Source of the DNA: an uncultured Acidobacteriota bacterium
GTDB taxonomy: Bacteria; Acidobacteriota; CAIWXX01
Length of the DNA: 64,000 nt
NCBI GenBank assembly: GCA_903916735.1
Contig: CAIWXX010000165.1
Span: 1 to 64,000, forward strand
Reading direction: 5' to 3'
Below the pieces are notes generated by a model. The model was not told where the DNA came from, did not search any database, and saw only the letters and a program-made list of their open reading frames with translations. Numbering within the stretch: position 1 is the stretch's first letter; every line of letters starts with the position of its first letter. A program made the translations under genes and the position numbers. Positions 23,966 through 34,386 of this stretch are shown here, piece after piece.

Positions 23966-26900
23966 ATGCATCTCATTCTATTGGCCGCCGGTACATGGTT
24001 CGCCTACACAGGTCAGGTCGGGTCCATGATTTATATTCTCTTCACCCTCGTCTCCGTTGCATGGTTCATCTTTGCACTGCGCCGGAAACGAGATCGTGTA
24101 TTGACAGCTCTCATTGCCACGGCGTTGGCTCTACCGCTGTTTCTCGTGGAAATTGAATTGCGGTTCAATTCATCCACCACTCACCTCGTATCTATTGCTC
24201 GTATGGAAACTCTGAAAATCCAATTTTCCAGAATGAGAGCGTCAATGCTTGGGCTTGCAGATGATGTTTCCAGAAAACTGAATGCCGTCGAACTAAAAAA
24301 ACCCGCAACACGATTCATCCTCCTTCAACATATACTCACAGATGGATCACAAGGCTTCGTTCTCTACCAGGATCATCCAATCGCCTGGGGTGGAAGCATT
24401 CCATTATTGGCGGATGCGCCGCCTGCAAATGAAGGGGAGTCCATCACAAAAACGGAATTTAACTATTATTACAGCATTTGCAGGAAACTTCCTCTCGGCT
24501 ATACGCTGACAATTCACCGCCTTCTTTCCATGCATTCCAGTGCCTTGAATCGATGGCTGATTGATTACGACTTCTTCAATATCCACCCTGAACGGGGTTA
24601 TTCTCCAGCTACCGTTGTTTATTTATCGCCTCACGATAGATTGACAACAAGTGAAAGTATCCCTGGATCGATAACAGCCCTTCTCCCTGAAGGGGCCACC
24701 CCACTCGTCCGCCTTTCCGTACTGCCTCAGAATGTTCCGATTCGGTATAAGACATTATTCTGTTTCCTTCTATTACTTCCATTGACATGGATCGGATTTC
24801 AACTTCACCGAACGCACTCACCATGGCGCAGTGTTCACGCTTTCCTCGCCGTCCTTGTGATTCACCATATCTCCTCAAGACTCAGCGAGAGTGTCGGAGT
24901 GGGACAATCCCATTTCGCTCTGCCTCTCTATTCCGACTGGATGAATTCTCCGCTCGATTTGCTGCTCATCATTCTGTTTATCATCGTCGTCGTCGCGTGC
25001 CTGCCACAGCTCCGTCGTCGACCTCGATCCCGTTTCGTCGGGCAGTCGCTGGCTGTTTTGCTTGTCTGTGCAACTGTTATCGCCGTTGTCGGCTATCAGA
25101 TATTTCTCCACGCCATCGTGGAAAATGTTTCGGGCTCCATCTTATCGGCGCCGCTTTCGTTGTCCGGCAGCATGAGGACCTGGGACCAGCTGGCGTCTCA
25201 CTACGTGCTGTTGATCGCACTGCTGCTGTCAGTCGGTTTACTCATCTATCTGACGGCGGGAATGTTGTGTCTGGCATACAGGCTCATTGGAAACATCCCG
25301 CGAAAGCCGATCATCTTTGCTTCCATACTTGTCATAGCCGTCTCCGCTGGTGCCCTCATTTTCAGGAATATTTCTCTCCCGCTTTACCCTTCGATGCTGG
25401 GTTATGCGTTCCTCGGAATTGGCACCCTCGTCAATGGGGATCATTGGAGTTGGCGCAGAGTGCTTCTTTATAGCCTGCCTGCTCTCGCGTGTTTTGAATT
25501 CTCGATCGATCATTTTGTCGAAAAGACACGCCGCGAGCTTCTGGAGCGGCATACAGTGCCTCGGATCATGGGCGAGCGCCTTTGGGCTGTTCGCCTTCTC
25601 GATTCCTCTCAGATTCAAATCGACCGGTATTTTGATTCTCTGGATAGCCAGGATCCGCATCTGGCCTTCAAACTCTGGTCTCGGACCGAGCTCGCCGTCT
25701 ATGGATTCAGCTCTTCGGTTCAGATCATCGACAAAGACGGCAATGTTCTTAATCGTTTCGACCTTAATATTGGGCCTAGCGTCGAAAAGCCGGCGCCGGC
25801 CATTGTCGGCGCCGGATGGCGTATGCGAGAAATTGAGGACGGGCTGATCGCTGAACGGCCTTTTGAAACCGGCGGCAATCTGCGAGTTGTTCGGATCGTC
25901 GTTCAGATGACTTATGAAAATCTTGCTTTTCTTCTTTCGGGTAACCCCTACCTAGCGGTCTTTCGTGTCCCTCGAACTGAAATTATCGAGGAAAATCTTT
26001 TCAGCGGAAGTCTGTCATTGATTGTCTTTGATACCGAGCAGCGAGTTGTTTTCAATCCGGCTGCAATTGATTACACTCTGACTCCTTCCAACTCCGCACG
26101 CCTTGAACATGAGGAAAGCGGCACCTACTGGACGAGCTTTGTTTCAGCCGGCCGGCGTTATAACGGGTTGATCTTCCGCAACGGCAGTCAAATCTGCTTG
26201 CTCTTCTATCCGAGAGCCACTGCGGCCGGCTATGTCGCAGCCTTTGTGCACCTTCTCCTCGTTTCGTCATTCCTCGGATCGCTCATTTTCCTCTTCAGTC
26301 GTCGAGCCCGGAGGTGGCCCGGAAGTCCCACATACTCAAAAAAGGTATATATCGGTGTCTTATTGGCGTCACTGGCGCCTTTATTGGCCTACAGCGTCCT
26401 CCTTCGAAGTTACCTGGATCAACGGCTACGGACGGAGACAGAGCGAAAAGGTGTGGCTGTGGCACAAGTTGTTCGCACGTTCATCGAGAAGTTCGTCGCC
26501 TATCGGATTGATCGTGGTGAACCTGCTTCGATGATTTTCAACGATGACCTGGCTTTGTGGATACAGCGCATTATGCAGATGGATCTTCATATCTATTCCG
26601 GAAGTCGTCTTCTGGCAACGAGCAAACGTGAGCTCTTCGATTCAGGCTTGTTGCCTTCTTTTGTTGACGGGAGGGTTGTCGAAAAGATCGCTGGTGAGCA
26701 CGCTCCGTTTTTCGTTTCGTACGGGAACATCGGGAATATGCGTCTCTTGAGCGTCAATACTCCGCTCAATATTCCCGGTCTCAGCGAAGCGATGATATTG
26801 AGCGTCCCCATGTCGATTCAGGAGAAAGAAAAGGCCTTGGAACGTGAGGATCTTGGCCAGAGCATCCTGCTGATGGCTTTTGTGATCACACTCTTTACTC

Positions 26901-27778
26901 TTGCCATCGCACAATATCTGGCGCTACGGATCTCAAAACCGATCGAAATCCTCGTCGAAGGAACTTCTCATATTGCACGGGGCGATTTTGATTATCAGAT
27001 CAAAGCTGAAGGGCACGACGAGGTCCGTACATTGATGGATTCGTTCAATAAAATGGCGCTCGATCTGCGGACTTATCAGGAAGAGATCATCAAAGCCAGC
27101 CGTCTGAAGGCGCTCGCAGAACTGGCGCGGCGAGTTGCACACGAAATCAAAAACCCCTTGACCCCAATTCAACTCAGCGTCGAACATGTTCGGAAGGTGT
27201 ATCGAGATGGGAACGCCGACTTTCCGAAAATCTTTGATCAGTGCCTGGATAACATTCTTCGTGAAGTCGATGTTCTTCGAAAACTCTCCAGGGATTTCAG
27301 CCTCTTCAGCCGCACCGATGAGCCGAAGTGGGAGAACCTCGACTTGGAAACTCTTATGAAGGACATCACTGAGCCTTACGCAGTCGGACTTGAAGGCAAG
27401 ATTGAATTCCGCACAAGCTGGAATACACTTCATCGGACATATGTGCTCGATTACGAAAAAACGAGACGAGCTCTTTCGAACATCTTCATCAATGCCGTCC
27501 AGGCCACGAAGCGAGGAACAATCGAATGGCGTCTGGCGGAAGAAGGACGAAGCCTCCTGATTCAATTGTCGGATACAGGTGGCGGCATTCCGCTGGAGCT
27601 CAGGCCCAAACTCTTTCAGCCATATTTTTCGACCAAAGACCGAGGGACAGGACTCGGGCTCGCCATCGCGCGGAAAGACATCGAAGACCAGGGCGGAACG
27701 ATCAACGTCGAAAACTCTACTGAAAAGGGGACAACTCTGACGATCCGATTGCCGGTGAAAAATGACTCGAAGCGGTGA
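23966..27778 (+). CDS. Very large NtrY-like membrane sensor histidine kinase
   Basis: 1270 residues; the start at 23966 follows GGAGATAAAAAA, preferred over a TTG 24 bases earlier. The N-terminal ~850 residues hold about ten or more membrane helices and at least three extracytoplasmic stretches, one between helices 2 and 3 (~65-250), one at ~490-760 and one at ~800-940. Then come a last helix (ILLMAFVITLFTLAIAQYLAL), a HAMP domain (RISKPIEILVEGTSHIARGD), a HisKA domain with phospho-acceptor His1059 in RRVAHEIKNPLTPIQLS (the NtrY/NtrB-type H-E-I-K-N-P), and an HATPase_c with NIFINAVQAT, DTGGGIP and GTGLGLAIAR. No response regulator is adjacent. The length is far above the ~700 usual for NtrY; the N-terminal multi-pass part may sense a membrane-linked signal. 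Probable independent transcript. Confidence 0.85.
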   Translation: MHLILLAAGTWFAYTGQVGSMIYILFTLVSVAWFIFALRRKRDRVLTALIATALALPLFLVEIELRFNSSTTHLVSIARMETLKIQFSRMRASMLGLADDVSRKLNAVELKKPATRFILLQHILTDGSQGFVLYQDHPIAWGGSIPLLADAPPANEGESITKTEFNYYYSICRKLPLGYTLTIHRLLSMHSSALNRWLIDYDFFNIHPERGYSPATVVYLSPHDRLTTSESIPGSITALLPEGATPLVRLSVLPQNVPIRYKTLFCFLLLLPLTWIGFQLHRTHSPWRSVHAFLAVLVIHHISSRLSESVGVGQSHFALPLYSDWMNSPLDLLLIILFIIVVVACLPQLRRRPRSRFVGQSLAVLLVCATVIAVVGYQIFLHAIVENVSGSILSAPLSLSGSMRTWDQLASHYVLLIALLLSVGLLIYLTAGMLCLAYRLIGNIPRKPIIFASILVIAVSAGALIFRNISLPLYPSMLGYAFLGIGTLVNGDHWSWRRVLLYSLPALACFEFSIDHFVEKTRRELLERHTVPRIMGERLWAVRLLDSSQIQIDRYFDSLDSQDPHLAFKLWSRTELAVYGFSSSVQIIDKDGNVLNRFDLNIGPSVEKPAPAIVGAGWRMREIEDGLIAERPFETGGNLRVVRIVVQMTYENLAFLLSGNPYLAVFRVPRTEIIEENLFSGSLSLIVFDTEQRVVFNPAAIDYTLTPSNSARLEHEESGTYWTSFVSAGRRYNGLIFRNGSQICLLFYPRATAAGYVAAFVHLLLVSSFLGSLIFLFSRRARRWPGSPTYSKKVYIGVLLASLAPLLAYSVLLRSYLDQRLRTETERKGVAVAQVVRTFIEKFVAYRIDRGEPASMIFNDDLALWIQRIMQMDLHIYSGSRLLATSKRELFDSGLLPSFVDGRVVEKIAGEHAPFFVSYGNIGNMRLLSVNTPLNIPGLSEAMILSVPMSIQEKEKALEREDLGQSILLMAFVITLFTLAIAQYLALRISKPIEILVEGTSHIARGDFDYQIKAEGHDEVRTLMDSFNKMALDLRTYQEEIIKASRLKALAELARRVAHEIKNPLTPIQLSVEHVRKVYRDGNADFPKIFDQCLDNILREVDVLRKLSRDFSLFSRTDEPKWENLDLETLMKDITEPYAVGLEGKIEFRTSWNTLHRTYVLDYEKTRRALSNIFINAVQATKRGTIEWRLAEEGRSLLIQLSDTGGGIPLELRPKLFQPYFSTKDRGTGLGLAIARKDIEDQGGTINVENSTEKGTTLTIRLPVKNDSKR

Positions 27779-27842
27779 GAGAGAAGCGGGCGGAAATGGC
27801 GTGCGCCACAACAACGTGATCCTCTGATAGGATTTACCTCTG

Positions 27843-29069
27843 ATGATAAAGAAACAGCGCCGGAAAACACCAACTGTGAAAATCGGCAGTGTAGCGATTG
27901 GAAGCAACCATCCGGTTGTGATTCAATCAATGACCAACACCAACACTGCCGATATTGAAGGGACCGTCGAGCAAATCATCTTGCTGGCTGAAGCCGGAAG
28001 CGAACTTGTCCGCATCACTGTTAATAACAAACAGGCGGCCGCCGCTGTCCCAGCCATCGCGGAAAAGCTTGCAGGTCGATGTTGCACGATCCCCATTATT
28101 GGGGATTTCCATTACAACGGTCATCTTCTGCTGAGGGAATTCCCTGAGTGTGCACGCAGCCTAGCCAAGTATCGAATCAATCCCGGCAATGTGGGGGTTG
28201 GACGACAACATGATGATAACTTCCGACAAATGATCGACATCGCCATGAAATATGACAAACCCATTCGCATCGGCGTGAATGGCGGTTCATTGGATCAGCC
28301 CCTCCTCGCGCGCATGCTGGATCAGAACGTGCGCAGCTCACGGCCTCTGGATCCTGACCGGGTTGTCGCGCAGGCCATGATAGCGAGTGCTCTGCAGTCG
28401 GCGCGACAGGCTGAGGTGTACGGCCTCGCGCATGATCGAATCATCCTCAGCGTCAAAGTAGCCGCATTGCAGGATCTTGTTCGAACCAACGATGATCTTG
28501 CATCGCAATGCGATTATCCATTACACCTCGGGTTAACTGAAGCCGGCATGGGGCTGCAAGGAACAGTGGCAAGCGCTGCCGCATTGGCGATCGTGCTCCA
28601 ACACGGTATTGGCGATACGATTCGCGTCAGTTTGACGCCGGCGCCCGGCAGTGATCGCGGTGATGAAGTTCGGATTTGCCGGCAGGTGCTCCAATCCCTC
28701 GGGCTTCGCCATTTCGCGCCACAGGTGACGGCCTGTCCAGGCTGTGGACGAACGACGAGTGCGCGCTTTCAGGAGCTGGCCGACAGGATTCAGCATCATT
28801 TGGCAACACAGATGAAGACGTGGAAGACACAATATCCTGGAGTCGAATGTTTGAATGTTGCCGTCATGGGATGCGTCGTCAATGGCCCCGGAGAATCCAA
28901 GCAAGCGGATATCGGAATTTCGCTGCCGGGAGCAGGGGAGGAGCCTAAGGCTCCTGTCTATGTCAATGGAAAGCTTTTCAAAATAATACAGGGCGAAAAT
29001 ATGATCCAGGAGTTTCAGTCAATTCTGGACGATTATGTCGCCAGGCGTTTCGGCCGCCAAGCATCATAG
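27843..29069 (+). CDS. ispG: 4-hydroxy-3-methylbut-2-enyl diphosphate synthase (IspG/GcpE)
   Basis: 408 residues. IspG converts methylerythritol cyclodiphosphate (MEcPP) to HMBPP with a [4Fe-4S] cluster and ferredoxin- or flavodoxin-type reductant. Marks: [19 protein letters not shown] near the N-terminus, [46 protein letters not shown], and the cluster ligands in CPGCGRT plus [11 protein letters not shown]. The size is that of the compact bacterial form (no plant-type insertion). 64 bases separate it from the kinase gene. IspD and IspF lie on the other strand at 42-43 kb, confirming the MEP pathway in this organism. Confidence 0.95.
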   Translation: MIKKQRRKTPTVKIGSVAIGSNHPVVIQSMTNTNTADIEGTVEQIILLAEAGSELVRITVNNKQAAAAVPAIAEKLAGRCCTIPIIGDFHYNGHLLLREFPECARSLAKYRINPGNVGVGRQHDDNFRQMIDIAMKYDKPIRIGVNGGSLDQPLLARMLDQNVRSSRPLDPDRVVAQAMIASALQSARQAEVYGLAHDRIILSVKVAALQDLVRTNDDLASQCDYPLHLGLTEAGMGLQGTVASAAALAIVLQHGIGDTIRVSLTPAPGSDRGDEVRICRQVLQSLGLRHFAPQVTACPGCGRTTSARFQELADRIQHHLATQMKTWKTQYPGVECLNVAVMGCVVNGPGESKQADIGISLPGAGEEPKAPVYVNGKLFKIIQGENMIQEFQSILDDYVARRFGRQAS

Positions 29070-29207
29070 GCTGAACGACAAACGGTTTGCCTCTCATCGA
29101 TGAGGTGTTGGTTGATATTCTCTCAGCCATTCCTCGATCATTTAGATGAACAGTCTCTCTGGATCAAGGAATGTGTACATTCCATGCTAAATACTCAAAA
29201 TACTCAT

Positions 29208-30260
29208 TCACAACCGGTAGCTCTCGATCCGTTCTGGATCAGCAGGCATTGCAGATACTTTCATGTCACCCGAATCGAGTCCCTGCAGGTAAAATTCCAC
29301 AGGGATTGTCGTTTGAGGGGCCGTATAGAGTGCAGCGATTGCCGTGACCTTGGCGATATCATCATCGCTTGGCGATCCGAGGATCATTGTCGTAGGACCT
29401 GGAAGCGTCATCGGCTTCATCTGCGGATAGCTCGTCAGGTAGCGTTCAATATATTCGTTCTCACCTTGATCCCTTCCGATAATGATCTTGGTGTTTGGAC
29501 TAATTCGCATATGCCGCCCCAGTTTCAGAATGAGGAAGTCCTCATGCCGAAGATCGGAGAGGGCTCGATGATCAATCAAATCCCTGACGCGCCGTGCATA
29601 ATTTCGGTCCGTCAAGAAGCAGCAACCGCCAGCGGGTTGCGGATAATCTTCAACTCCCCACTCATCCGCCAACTCCATCTGGCGCTTGCGACTGCGACCC
29701 TGTATATCAAGCAAATCATCGCGGCGGATCCAGCCTTCTTTTTCGGGTAGGGTTGGAGGCAATAGCTTCGCTGATAGCGGGCGCAAGAGAAAATCGCCGA
29801 GGCCGCTATTTTTGCTGATAAGGTCCAGCGTCCGACGGTGTTGTGTCATTGGGCGCTGTCCCAGCACTTCTCCCGTGAAAACAAATTGCGCGCCCACCTC
29901 CCGCATATAGTTCATTGCCTTACCAAGCATAAAGATGCGGCAATCGATGCAAGGGTTCATGGCTGAGCCATAACCATATTTCGGATGCGTTACAATCGGA
30001 AGGTAATCCGTGGAAATATCAATGATCTCGATTGGAAATCGGAGATCGGATCCGGCTCGAAGCGCCTCATTGCGCAGATTTCTATCGCGTCGTTTACTTC
30101 CAATCGGGCTGTAATTTGCGATGATTCGCTGATGCTCGGTCAGGCAGAAGCCGGTTGAAAAATTAACCCCCTGGATGTCGATCCCGAGCCTCTGAAGGAG
30201 ATATGCCGCAAGTGTGGAATCAAGTCCGCCTGAGATCATGCCAATCGCTTTGATTTTCAT
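29208..30260 (-). CDS. PP-loop tRNA thiolation-type enzyme with C-terminal NFACT-like domain
   Basis: 350 residues. The N-terminal PP-loop ATP pyrophosphatase motif SGGLDSTLAA (residues ~10-19) and the following GIDIQGVNFSTGFC, CIDCR, FVFTGEVLGQRPMTQHRRTL pattern match the ThiI/MnmA-like class that activates a tRNA uridine for sulfur insertion. The C-terminal ~130 residues (LRHEDFLILKLGRHMRISP, KIIIGRDQGENEYIERYL) resemble the small RNA-binding NFACT-R-type domain found fused to such enzymes. The target nucleoside is uncertain (4-thiouridine and 2-thiouridine are both possible). The gene is convergent with ispG and 297 bases from the next, divergent gene. Confidence 0.72.
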   Translation of the reverse strand: MKIKAIGMISGGLDSTLAAYLLQRLGIDIQGVNFSTGFCLTEHQRIIANYSPIGSKRRDRNLRNEALRAGSDLRFPIEIIDISTDYLPIVTHPKYGYGSAMNPCIDCRIFMLGKAMNYMREVGAQFVFTGEVLGQRPMTQHRRTLDLISKNSGLGDFLLRPLSAKLLPPTLPEKEGWIRRDDLLDIQGRSRKRQMELADEWGVEDYPQPAGGCCFLTDRNYARRVRDLIDHRALSDLRHEDFLILKLGRHMRISPNTKIIIGRDQGENEYIERYLTSYPQMKPMTLPGPTTMILGSPSDDDIAKVTAIAALYTAPQTTIPVEFYLQGLDSGDMKVSAMPADPERIESYRL

Positions 30261-30557
30261 AACTGATTTATTAACGGCAGGCCGGGCTGGAAGTCAAGGG
30301 AAATTGCTGCATGTCGATTCCGGCGGTACAAACCGGCCGAAGACCGACAAGCATTATATCTGACACAATGGAACCCAAAACGTCCGCGCATTCGGATTCA
30401 ACAGTATGACTGTTTTAATTGACTGCTCATCCTCATTTTCACCCGACGTAGTACTCTTTTCCGCTCGCATCGTCGAACAGATGCAAGAATGGCTTGATCA
30501 GGAATCGCATTTTCTGTTATTTCCATTCCAGAACAATTCGAGCTAGGATGTGCACGT

Positions 30558-31532
30558 ATGTGCGTCAAATCAATGCTATGTTTTTTCGGGAGCGGCATTG
30601 CGCTGCTTCTCATTGCAGGGCTCATCATTATGCATCATGAAATGAAATCCAACGATCCTGTATCGGTTCTACGTGACGACATGCCAAAAGATGTCGCCGG
30701 CATCATCTGCATGCGGCCGGGGCCGCTCCTGTCATCACCGATTATCAAAGATCTTTCGGCACTGGTAAGAGATCGGAATGTGATCCCTTCAACACAGCGC
30801 GACCTCATCGCTGAACTCCGTCGCCTGACAATGATTGATCTTGAACATGACGTGGATTGGATTTGCGGCGGTTTCACCGAATCAAAAATGGCATATCTGC
30901 TGGTTCATGGACAATTCAATGATCTTGGCAAAGATGCGCTTGAACAACAGGTCGATGGGTACACCGTCTATACCAGGCATAATATTTCAATTGTCGTTCT
31001 TGATCACAAACTCATTGGATTCGCGCCCGATATTGGATGGATCAATCGACTTATTCAAACTGCCAATGGGTCAGCACCATCCGTGGCTGATAATCATTCA
31101 CTTTCGAGCATGCTCGATAGCATCGATGTCGCTCACACTCTGTGGGGGGTTTACATCCTGCCATCCACACTCATCGGCGATCAAAATGTTCTCATCAAGT
31201 CATTTCTAAAGAGTGTCGCACAAATGCAGTCTGTGATTTTCAATCTCGATTGTCTCGATTCTTTGCGCTTGTCGGTGCAGTGCATCAGTCCTGATGCGCC
31301 TTCAACATCAAAGATCTTTGCAGGTGCGAATCAGCTGCTCGGGCTCGCGCGTCTCTTCTCAACACGGGATCACGAGCTGCAGGATATTCTGAACGCAATC
31401 ACGATTCGACAGGATGAAAATCGGGTGATGATCCAAGCAGAGCTTCATCGAGACGTCATTCTGGCCGCGGCCAGAAAGAATTCCCAATATATCGGGACAT
31501 ATTTGGGCCGATTTATGCCGCTCACGAAATAA
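30558..31532 (+). CDS. Hypothetical membrane-anchored extracytoplasmic protein
   Basis: 324 residues; not recognised with confidence. One N-terminal hydrophobic segment (CFFGSGIALLLIAGLIIMH, residues ~8-27) would anchor it, with the remaining ~290 residues outside. The pattern VAGIICMRPGPLL...LEHDVDWICGGF...HGQFNDLG...YTVYTRHNISIVVLDHKLIGFA...W resembles the DUF3352-like proteins of several phyla, in which a value on gene-wide beta strands precedes a lone Trp (TLWGVY). No catalytic motif is visible. It is convergent with the YfhO-like gene (9 bases between stops). AGGATG is a weak ribosome binding site. Confidence 0.6.
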   Translation: MCVKSMLCFFGSGIALLLIAGLIIMHHEMKSNDPVSVLRDDMPKDVAGIICMRPGPLLSSPIIKDLSALVRDRNVIPSTQRDLIAELRRLTMIDLEHDVDWICGGFTESKMAYLLVHGQFNDLGKDALEQQVDGYTVYTRHNISIVVLDHKLIGFAPDIGWINRLIQTANGSAPSVADNHSLSSMLDSIDVAHTLWGVYILPSTLIGDQNVLIKSFLKSVAQMQSVIFNLDCLDSLRLSVQCISPDAPSTSKIFAGANQLLGLARLFSTRDHELQDILNAITIRQDENRVMIQAELHRDVILAAARKNSQYIGTYLGRFMPLTK

Positions 31533-31541
31533 GCCGAAACG

Positions 31542-34058
31542 TCACCGTCCTGCAGACGAGAAATATCCAACCGGCAGTCCATGTCGACCAAGAAGGCCGC
31601 AAACTACGAGAATTGATAACAACGCCAGTGCCTCAAGACTCATATAGTGAGGCCACATTCGGCACAGCAATTCAACGGTATGATCGCCGGCAGGCGCTTC
31701 GATCACGCGAAAAACACCATTGGCTTGAAAGATAGGAACAGTCGTTCCATCGAGGCATGCGTGCCAGTCAGGATGATAAGTATCGGTGCAGATGAGAAAT
31801 GATGGTGCATCGCAATGTGTTCGGAGAACAATTTTCGTTGGCGTCTCAGAGATGATGGTGACATCTCCAAACGTCGACTTCCGACTATGGTCAAGTCTTG
31901 GTTGACGATCTATGAGCAGGTCCACGGAAGGGAGAAATCCGGAAAATAAAAGGCGAATCTGATTCTTCGGCGTGCATATCCGTGGCTGTTGCACTGTTGA
32001 TATGGAAAAGCGATTTATCCAATCGGAATTCTCGTAGAGATAAAGTTGACTGAGCGGTGGAGTCTGAATTATTTCGCACAAGATCAGGCCTGGCGCCGTA
32101 ATCGGTTCAGGACTCAGAAACCATCGAATGCCGACAAGATCGAATATCGGTTTGGTCTCAGCGAATGTTTTCCCGGCCAATCCATCAATTAATACCTGAA
32201 GTGATGAAGAAAATGATCGATCGATTGAAGGATCGAAAGCGCACTTAATGCCGGAATCGATGGAGGAAAGCGCATAAAGTTCGGCCCGTCCGCCGGCATT
32301 CAGGTATTCGCTGTAGGAATGATAGGGTGGAGGCTGCTCGGCTGCGATGCCACGAAATGGGGCGAGAACCATGACGCGTCCATTTGAGTGGGCAAAACGT
32401 TCAGCCAACGGCTGCCTGCTATAGAAATTCGATGACGTCGTCGGATTGAGAGAATAGTTGGCATGAAGGACATCCAGGATGATGATGGCAATGATCGGCC
32501 AGGAACGATGACGAATAAGAAGTATCAGGGACAATACCGAAGCCATGATAAAGACAGCTGATGTGATGATCTCGCGGCGAATTGCCAAAGAAACAGATGA
32601 TGCAATTGATCCGGCTTCAGGCAGAATTCTCACGACATTGAAGGGTGAATAGGTGAACCAAGCCATCCCAAGGAAAAGAATGGCAAAAATTGCAACGATA
32701 CCGGAACTTAGAAGCGTGAACCTGCTTTGCCTGAGGATGTCAAAGCCCTCGGATGCCCAGAGCGCTGCAAAAAATATCGGGAAGAAAACAAACTTGATTG
32801 GAAATCGAATCATAGAGGCGAATGGAAAGTAGTTCCAATAAATCTCAAATAACGGAGTTGCTCGACCCAGAGCCAACAAGAAAGATATGGCCGATAAGAT
32901 CAGCGGAAGAAAAGGAAGCGGGCGTTGGCTCAAACGAGCACCGGCAAGTAACAGGCACGGAATGCCGATATAAACCGAAAGCAGGTAGGGGAACCGGTGA
33001 CCTGTCAGATAGGCTCCAAAAACCCGCCAAGGAAAATATTGATGGATATCCCCAAATATATTCGGCACGATAAAATTGATGAGCATACGAGGATGGAGAG
33101 AGAAATCAGCGGCCATGTCCAGGGAGAGGCCGCCGAACCTCCCTGAATTTATGAGAAACAGAGCGCGCGGAAAAATGGCGATTAAAAGCAAAATCAATGA
33201 AAGCCACCGAGGATCCCGCGTGATGGTTTTCAGGTGTGCCGTGGCATGTTGAAGGTTTCTCATTTCGGGAAGAAGCAGGATGAGCGCGAGGGCGGCAGTA
33301 TTGAGGATCGTCACAGGTTCTCCGCCGAGGATAAGCAATGAGGCTGCGCCGATCAATGCCCATCGACGGCGAGGGTTGTGTTCATTCCAGTTTCTCAGAA
33401 TTTCGGCCAGAACGATCGGTTGCCAGCACATTGTGAAGAGGAAGGGCATGAAGCTGCCCTGTGCAAGGAAATACCCTCCGCACGAATAGACAAGTGATCC
33501 GGCGCAAGAGGCGGGTCGAGACCTCCCAGTAACTCTACATAAGTAGTAAAATCCTAACATTGCAATTAAAAAATGAGCGGCGAAAAGCAATGAATAGGCA
33601 TGTGCAAAATCGCCCAGGGCAAGGAAAATATTCGGCGGATAGAGCAACGTCCAGTTTGGGTTCGCCAGGAGCGGTTGCCCCATCATTGAGGATGGATTCC
33701 AGACAGGAAGATGTCCGGCTTTAAGCATTTCGAGCGCCAGGTTCTTCAAAGGATAGTATTCCTGGTAGTGATCCCTGAAGAAGAAGACGTCACCGAGAAA
33801 AATCACTCGATGAAAGAAAATCAAAAAGACGAACAGCAGCATCGACGGCCAGAACCAGCGGTTTTTCTCAGGAAGAGCCATCAGTGATACATCTGAATTT
33901 TGTGTTGGCGAATCCGCCAGAAAATATCTCATCCTCTCAACGCTGCCATCCTGTCGCTTCAGATCAGATGATGGCACAGGGTGGCAAAGCGCTTCAAGTA
34001 AATAATCCCAGGAAGAATGCTTGATGGCCAATCGGTAACTGAACCCGAGCTCTTTCAC
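31542..34058 (-). CDS. YfhO-like large membrane protein
   Basis: Up to 838 residues from a GTG at 34058; better-looking ATG starts occur at 33932 and 33881 (MALPEKNRWFWPS, directly before the first helix), and homologues usually begin near there, so the true start is uncertain. About 12-14 membrane helices. After helix 1: FFFRDHYQEYYPLKNLALEM and HLPVWNPSSMMGQPLLAN, the characteristic loop of YfhO/GT-C-like proteins (acidic Asp before the HY, then the NP/QPL stretch). A ~260-residue C-terminal extracytoplasmic domain follows (FDLVGIRWFLSPEP, CTDTYHPDWHACLDGT, YHPDWxAxxDG being common in this family). YfhO glycosylates lipoteichoic acid in Bacillus; in diderms the substrate is unknown. The first codons overlap a gene fragment on the other strand. 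Confidence 0.75.
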   Translation of the reverse strand: MKELGFSYRLAIKHSSWDYLLEALCHPVPSSDLKRQDGSVERMRYFLADSPTQNSDVSLMALPEKNRWFWPSMLLFVFLIFFHRVIFLGDVFFFRDHYQEYYPLKNLALEMLKAGHLPVWNPSSMMGQPLLANPNWTLLYPPNIFLALGDFAHAYSLLFAAHFLIAMLGFYYLCRVTGRSRPASCAGSLVYSCGGYFLAQGSFMPFLFTMCWQPIVLAEILRNWNEHNPRRRWALIGAASLLILGGEPVTILNTAALALILLLPEMRNLQHATAHLKTITRDPRWLSLILLLIAIFPRALFLINSGRFGGLSLDMAADFSLHPRMLINFIVPNIFGDIHQYFPWRVFGAYLTGHRFPYLLSVYIGIPCLLLAGARLSQRPLPFLPLILSAISFLLALGRATPLFEIYWNYFPFASMIRFPIKFVFFPIFFAALWASEGFDILRQSRFTLLSSGIVAIFAILFLGMAWFTYSPFNVVRILPEAGSIASSVSLAIRREIITSAVFIMASVLSLILLIRHRSWPIIAIIILDVLHANYSLNPTTSSNFYSRQPLAERFAHSNGRVMVLAPFRGIAAEQPPPYHSYSEYLNAGGRAELYALSSIDSGIKCAFDPSIDRSFSSSLQVLIDGLAGKTFAETKPIFDLVGIRWFLSPEPITAPGLILCEIIQTPPLSQLYLYENSDWINRFSISTVQQPRICTPKNQIRLLFSGFLPSVDLLIDRQPRLDHSRKSTFGDVTIISETPTKIVLRTHCDAPSFLICTDTYHPDWHACLDGTTVPIFQANGVFRVIEAPAGDHTVELLCRMWPHYMSLEALALLSILVVCGLLGRHGLPVGYFSSAGR

Positions 34059-34062
34059 TCAC

Positions 34063-34314
34063 TTCCATGAGCGCTATGTCTACAATCTGAAAAAAACAGT
34101 CCTGGATCCGTTTCTAGAAAACGAGAACTTTCGCGCTGCTATCAAGGACTACGAAACGGAAGCATTCAAGACATATGACAAGCGAATCTTGAGCGACATC
34201 ACATTCCTCATCAACAACCTCTGCTCCAAACTCTATTACTCTCAAAAAGGCGCAAAAAACGCCTGCATGTACGTGATTGATAATGATCTGGCAAGGAAAT
34301 TCGAGAGGAAATAG
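34063..34314 (+). pseudogene. Orphan C-terminal fragment, possibly of a PrkA-like serine kinase
   Basis: 83 codons ending in TAG show strongly protein-like sequence (FHERYVYNLKKTVLDPF, KTYDKRILSDITFLINNLCS, KGAKNACMYVIDNDLARKF) but have no start codon or upstream coding region: a TAA in frame lies at 34036-34038. It looks like the tail of a larger protein. From memory it resembles C-termini of PrkA-like AAA+ serine kinases in Deltaproteobacteria-type genomes; that assignment is tentative. Its 5' end lies opposite the start region of the YfhO-like gene, so a deletion or rearrangement probably removed the rest. Confidence 0.45.
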
Positions 34315-34386
34315 GGACCTCTATCGATAAAAGCAATCAGCAGAAGTTTCGGACGGGGAGGGCGACACAGTCGATTCGTTGCGAAC

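Noticed and set aside
24787-25473. Plus-strand frame of 228 codons in the kinase gene
   Set aside because: It is an out-of-frame shadow of the kinase membrane region.
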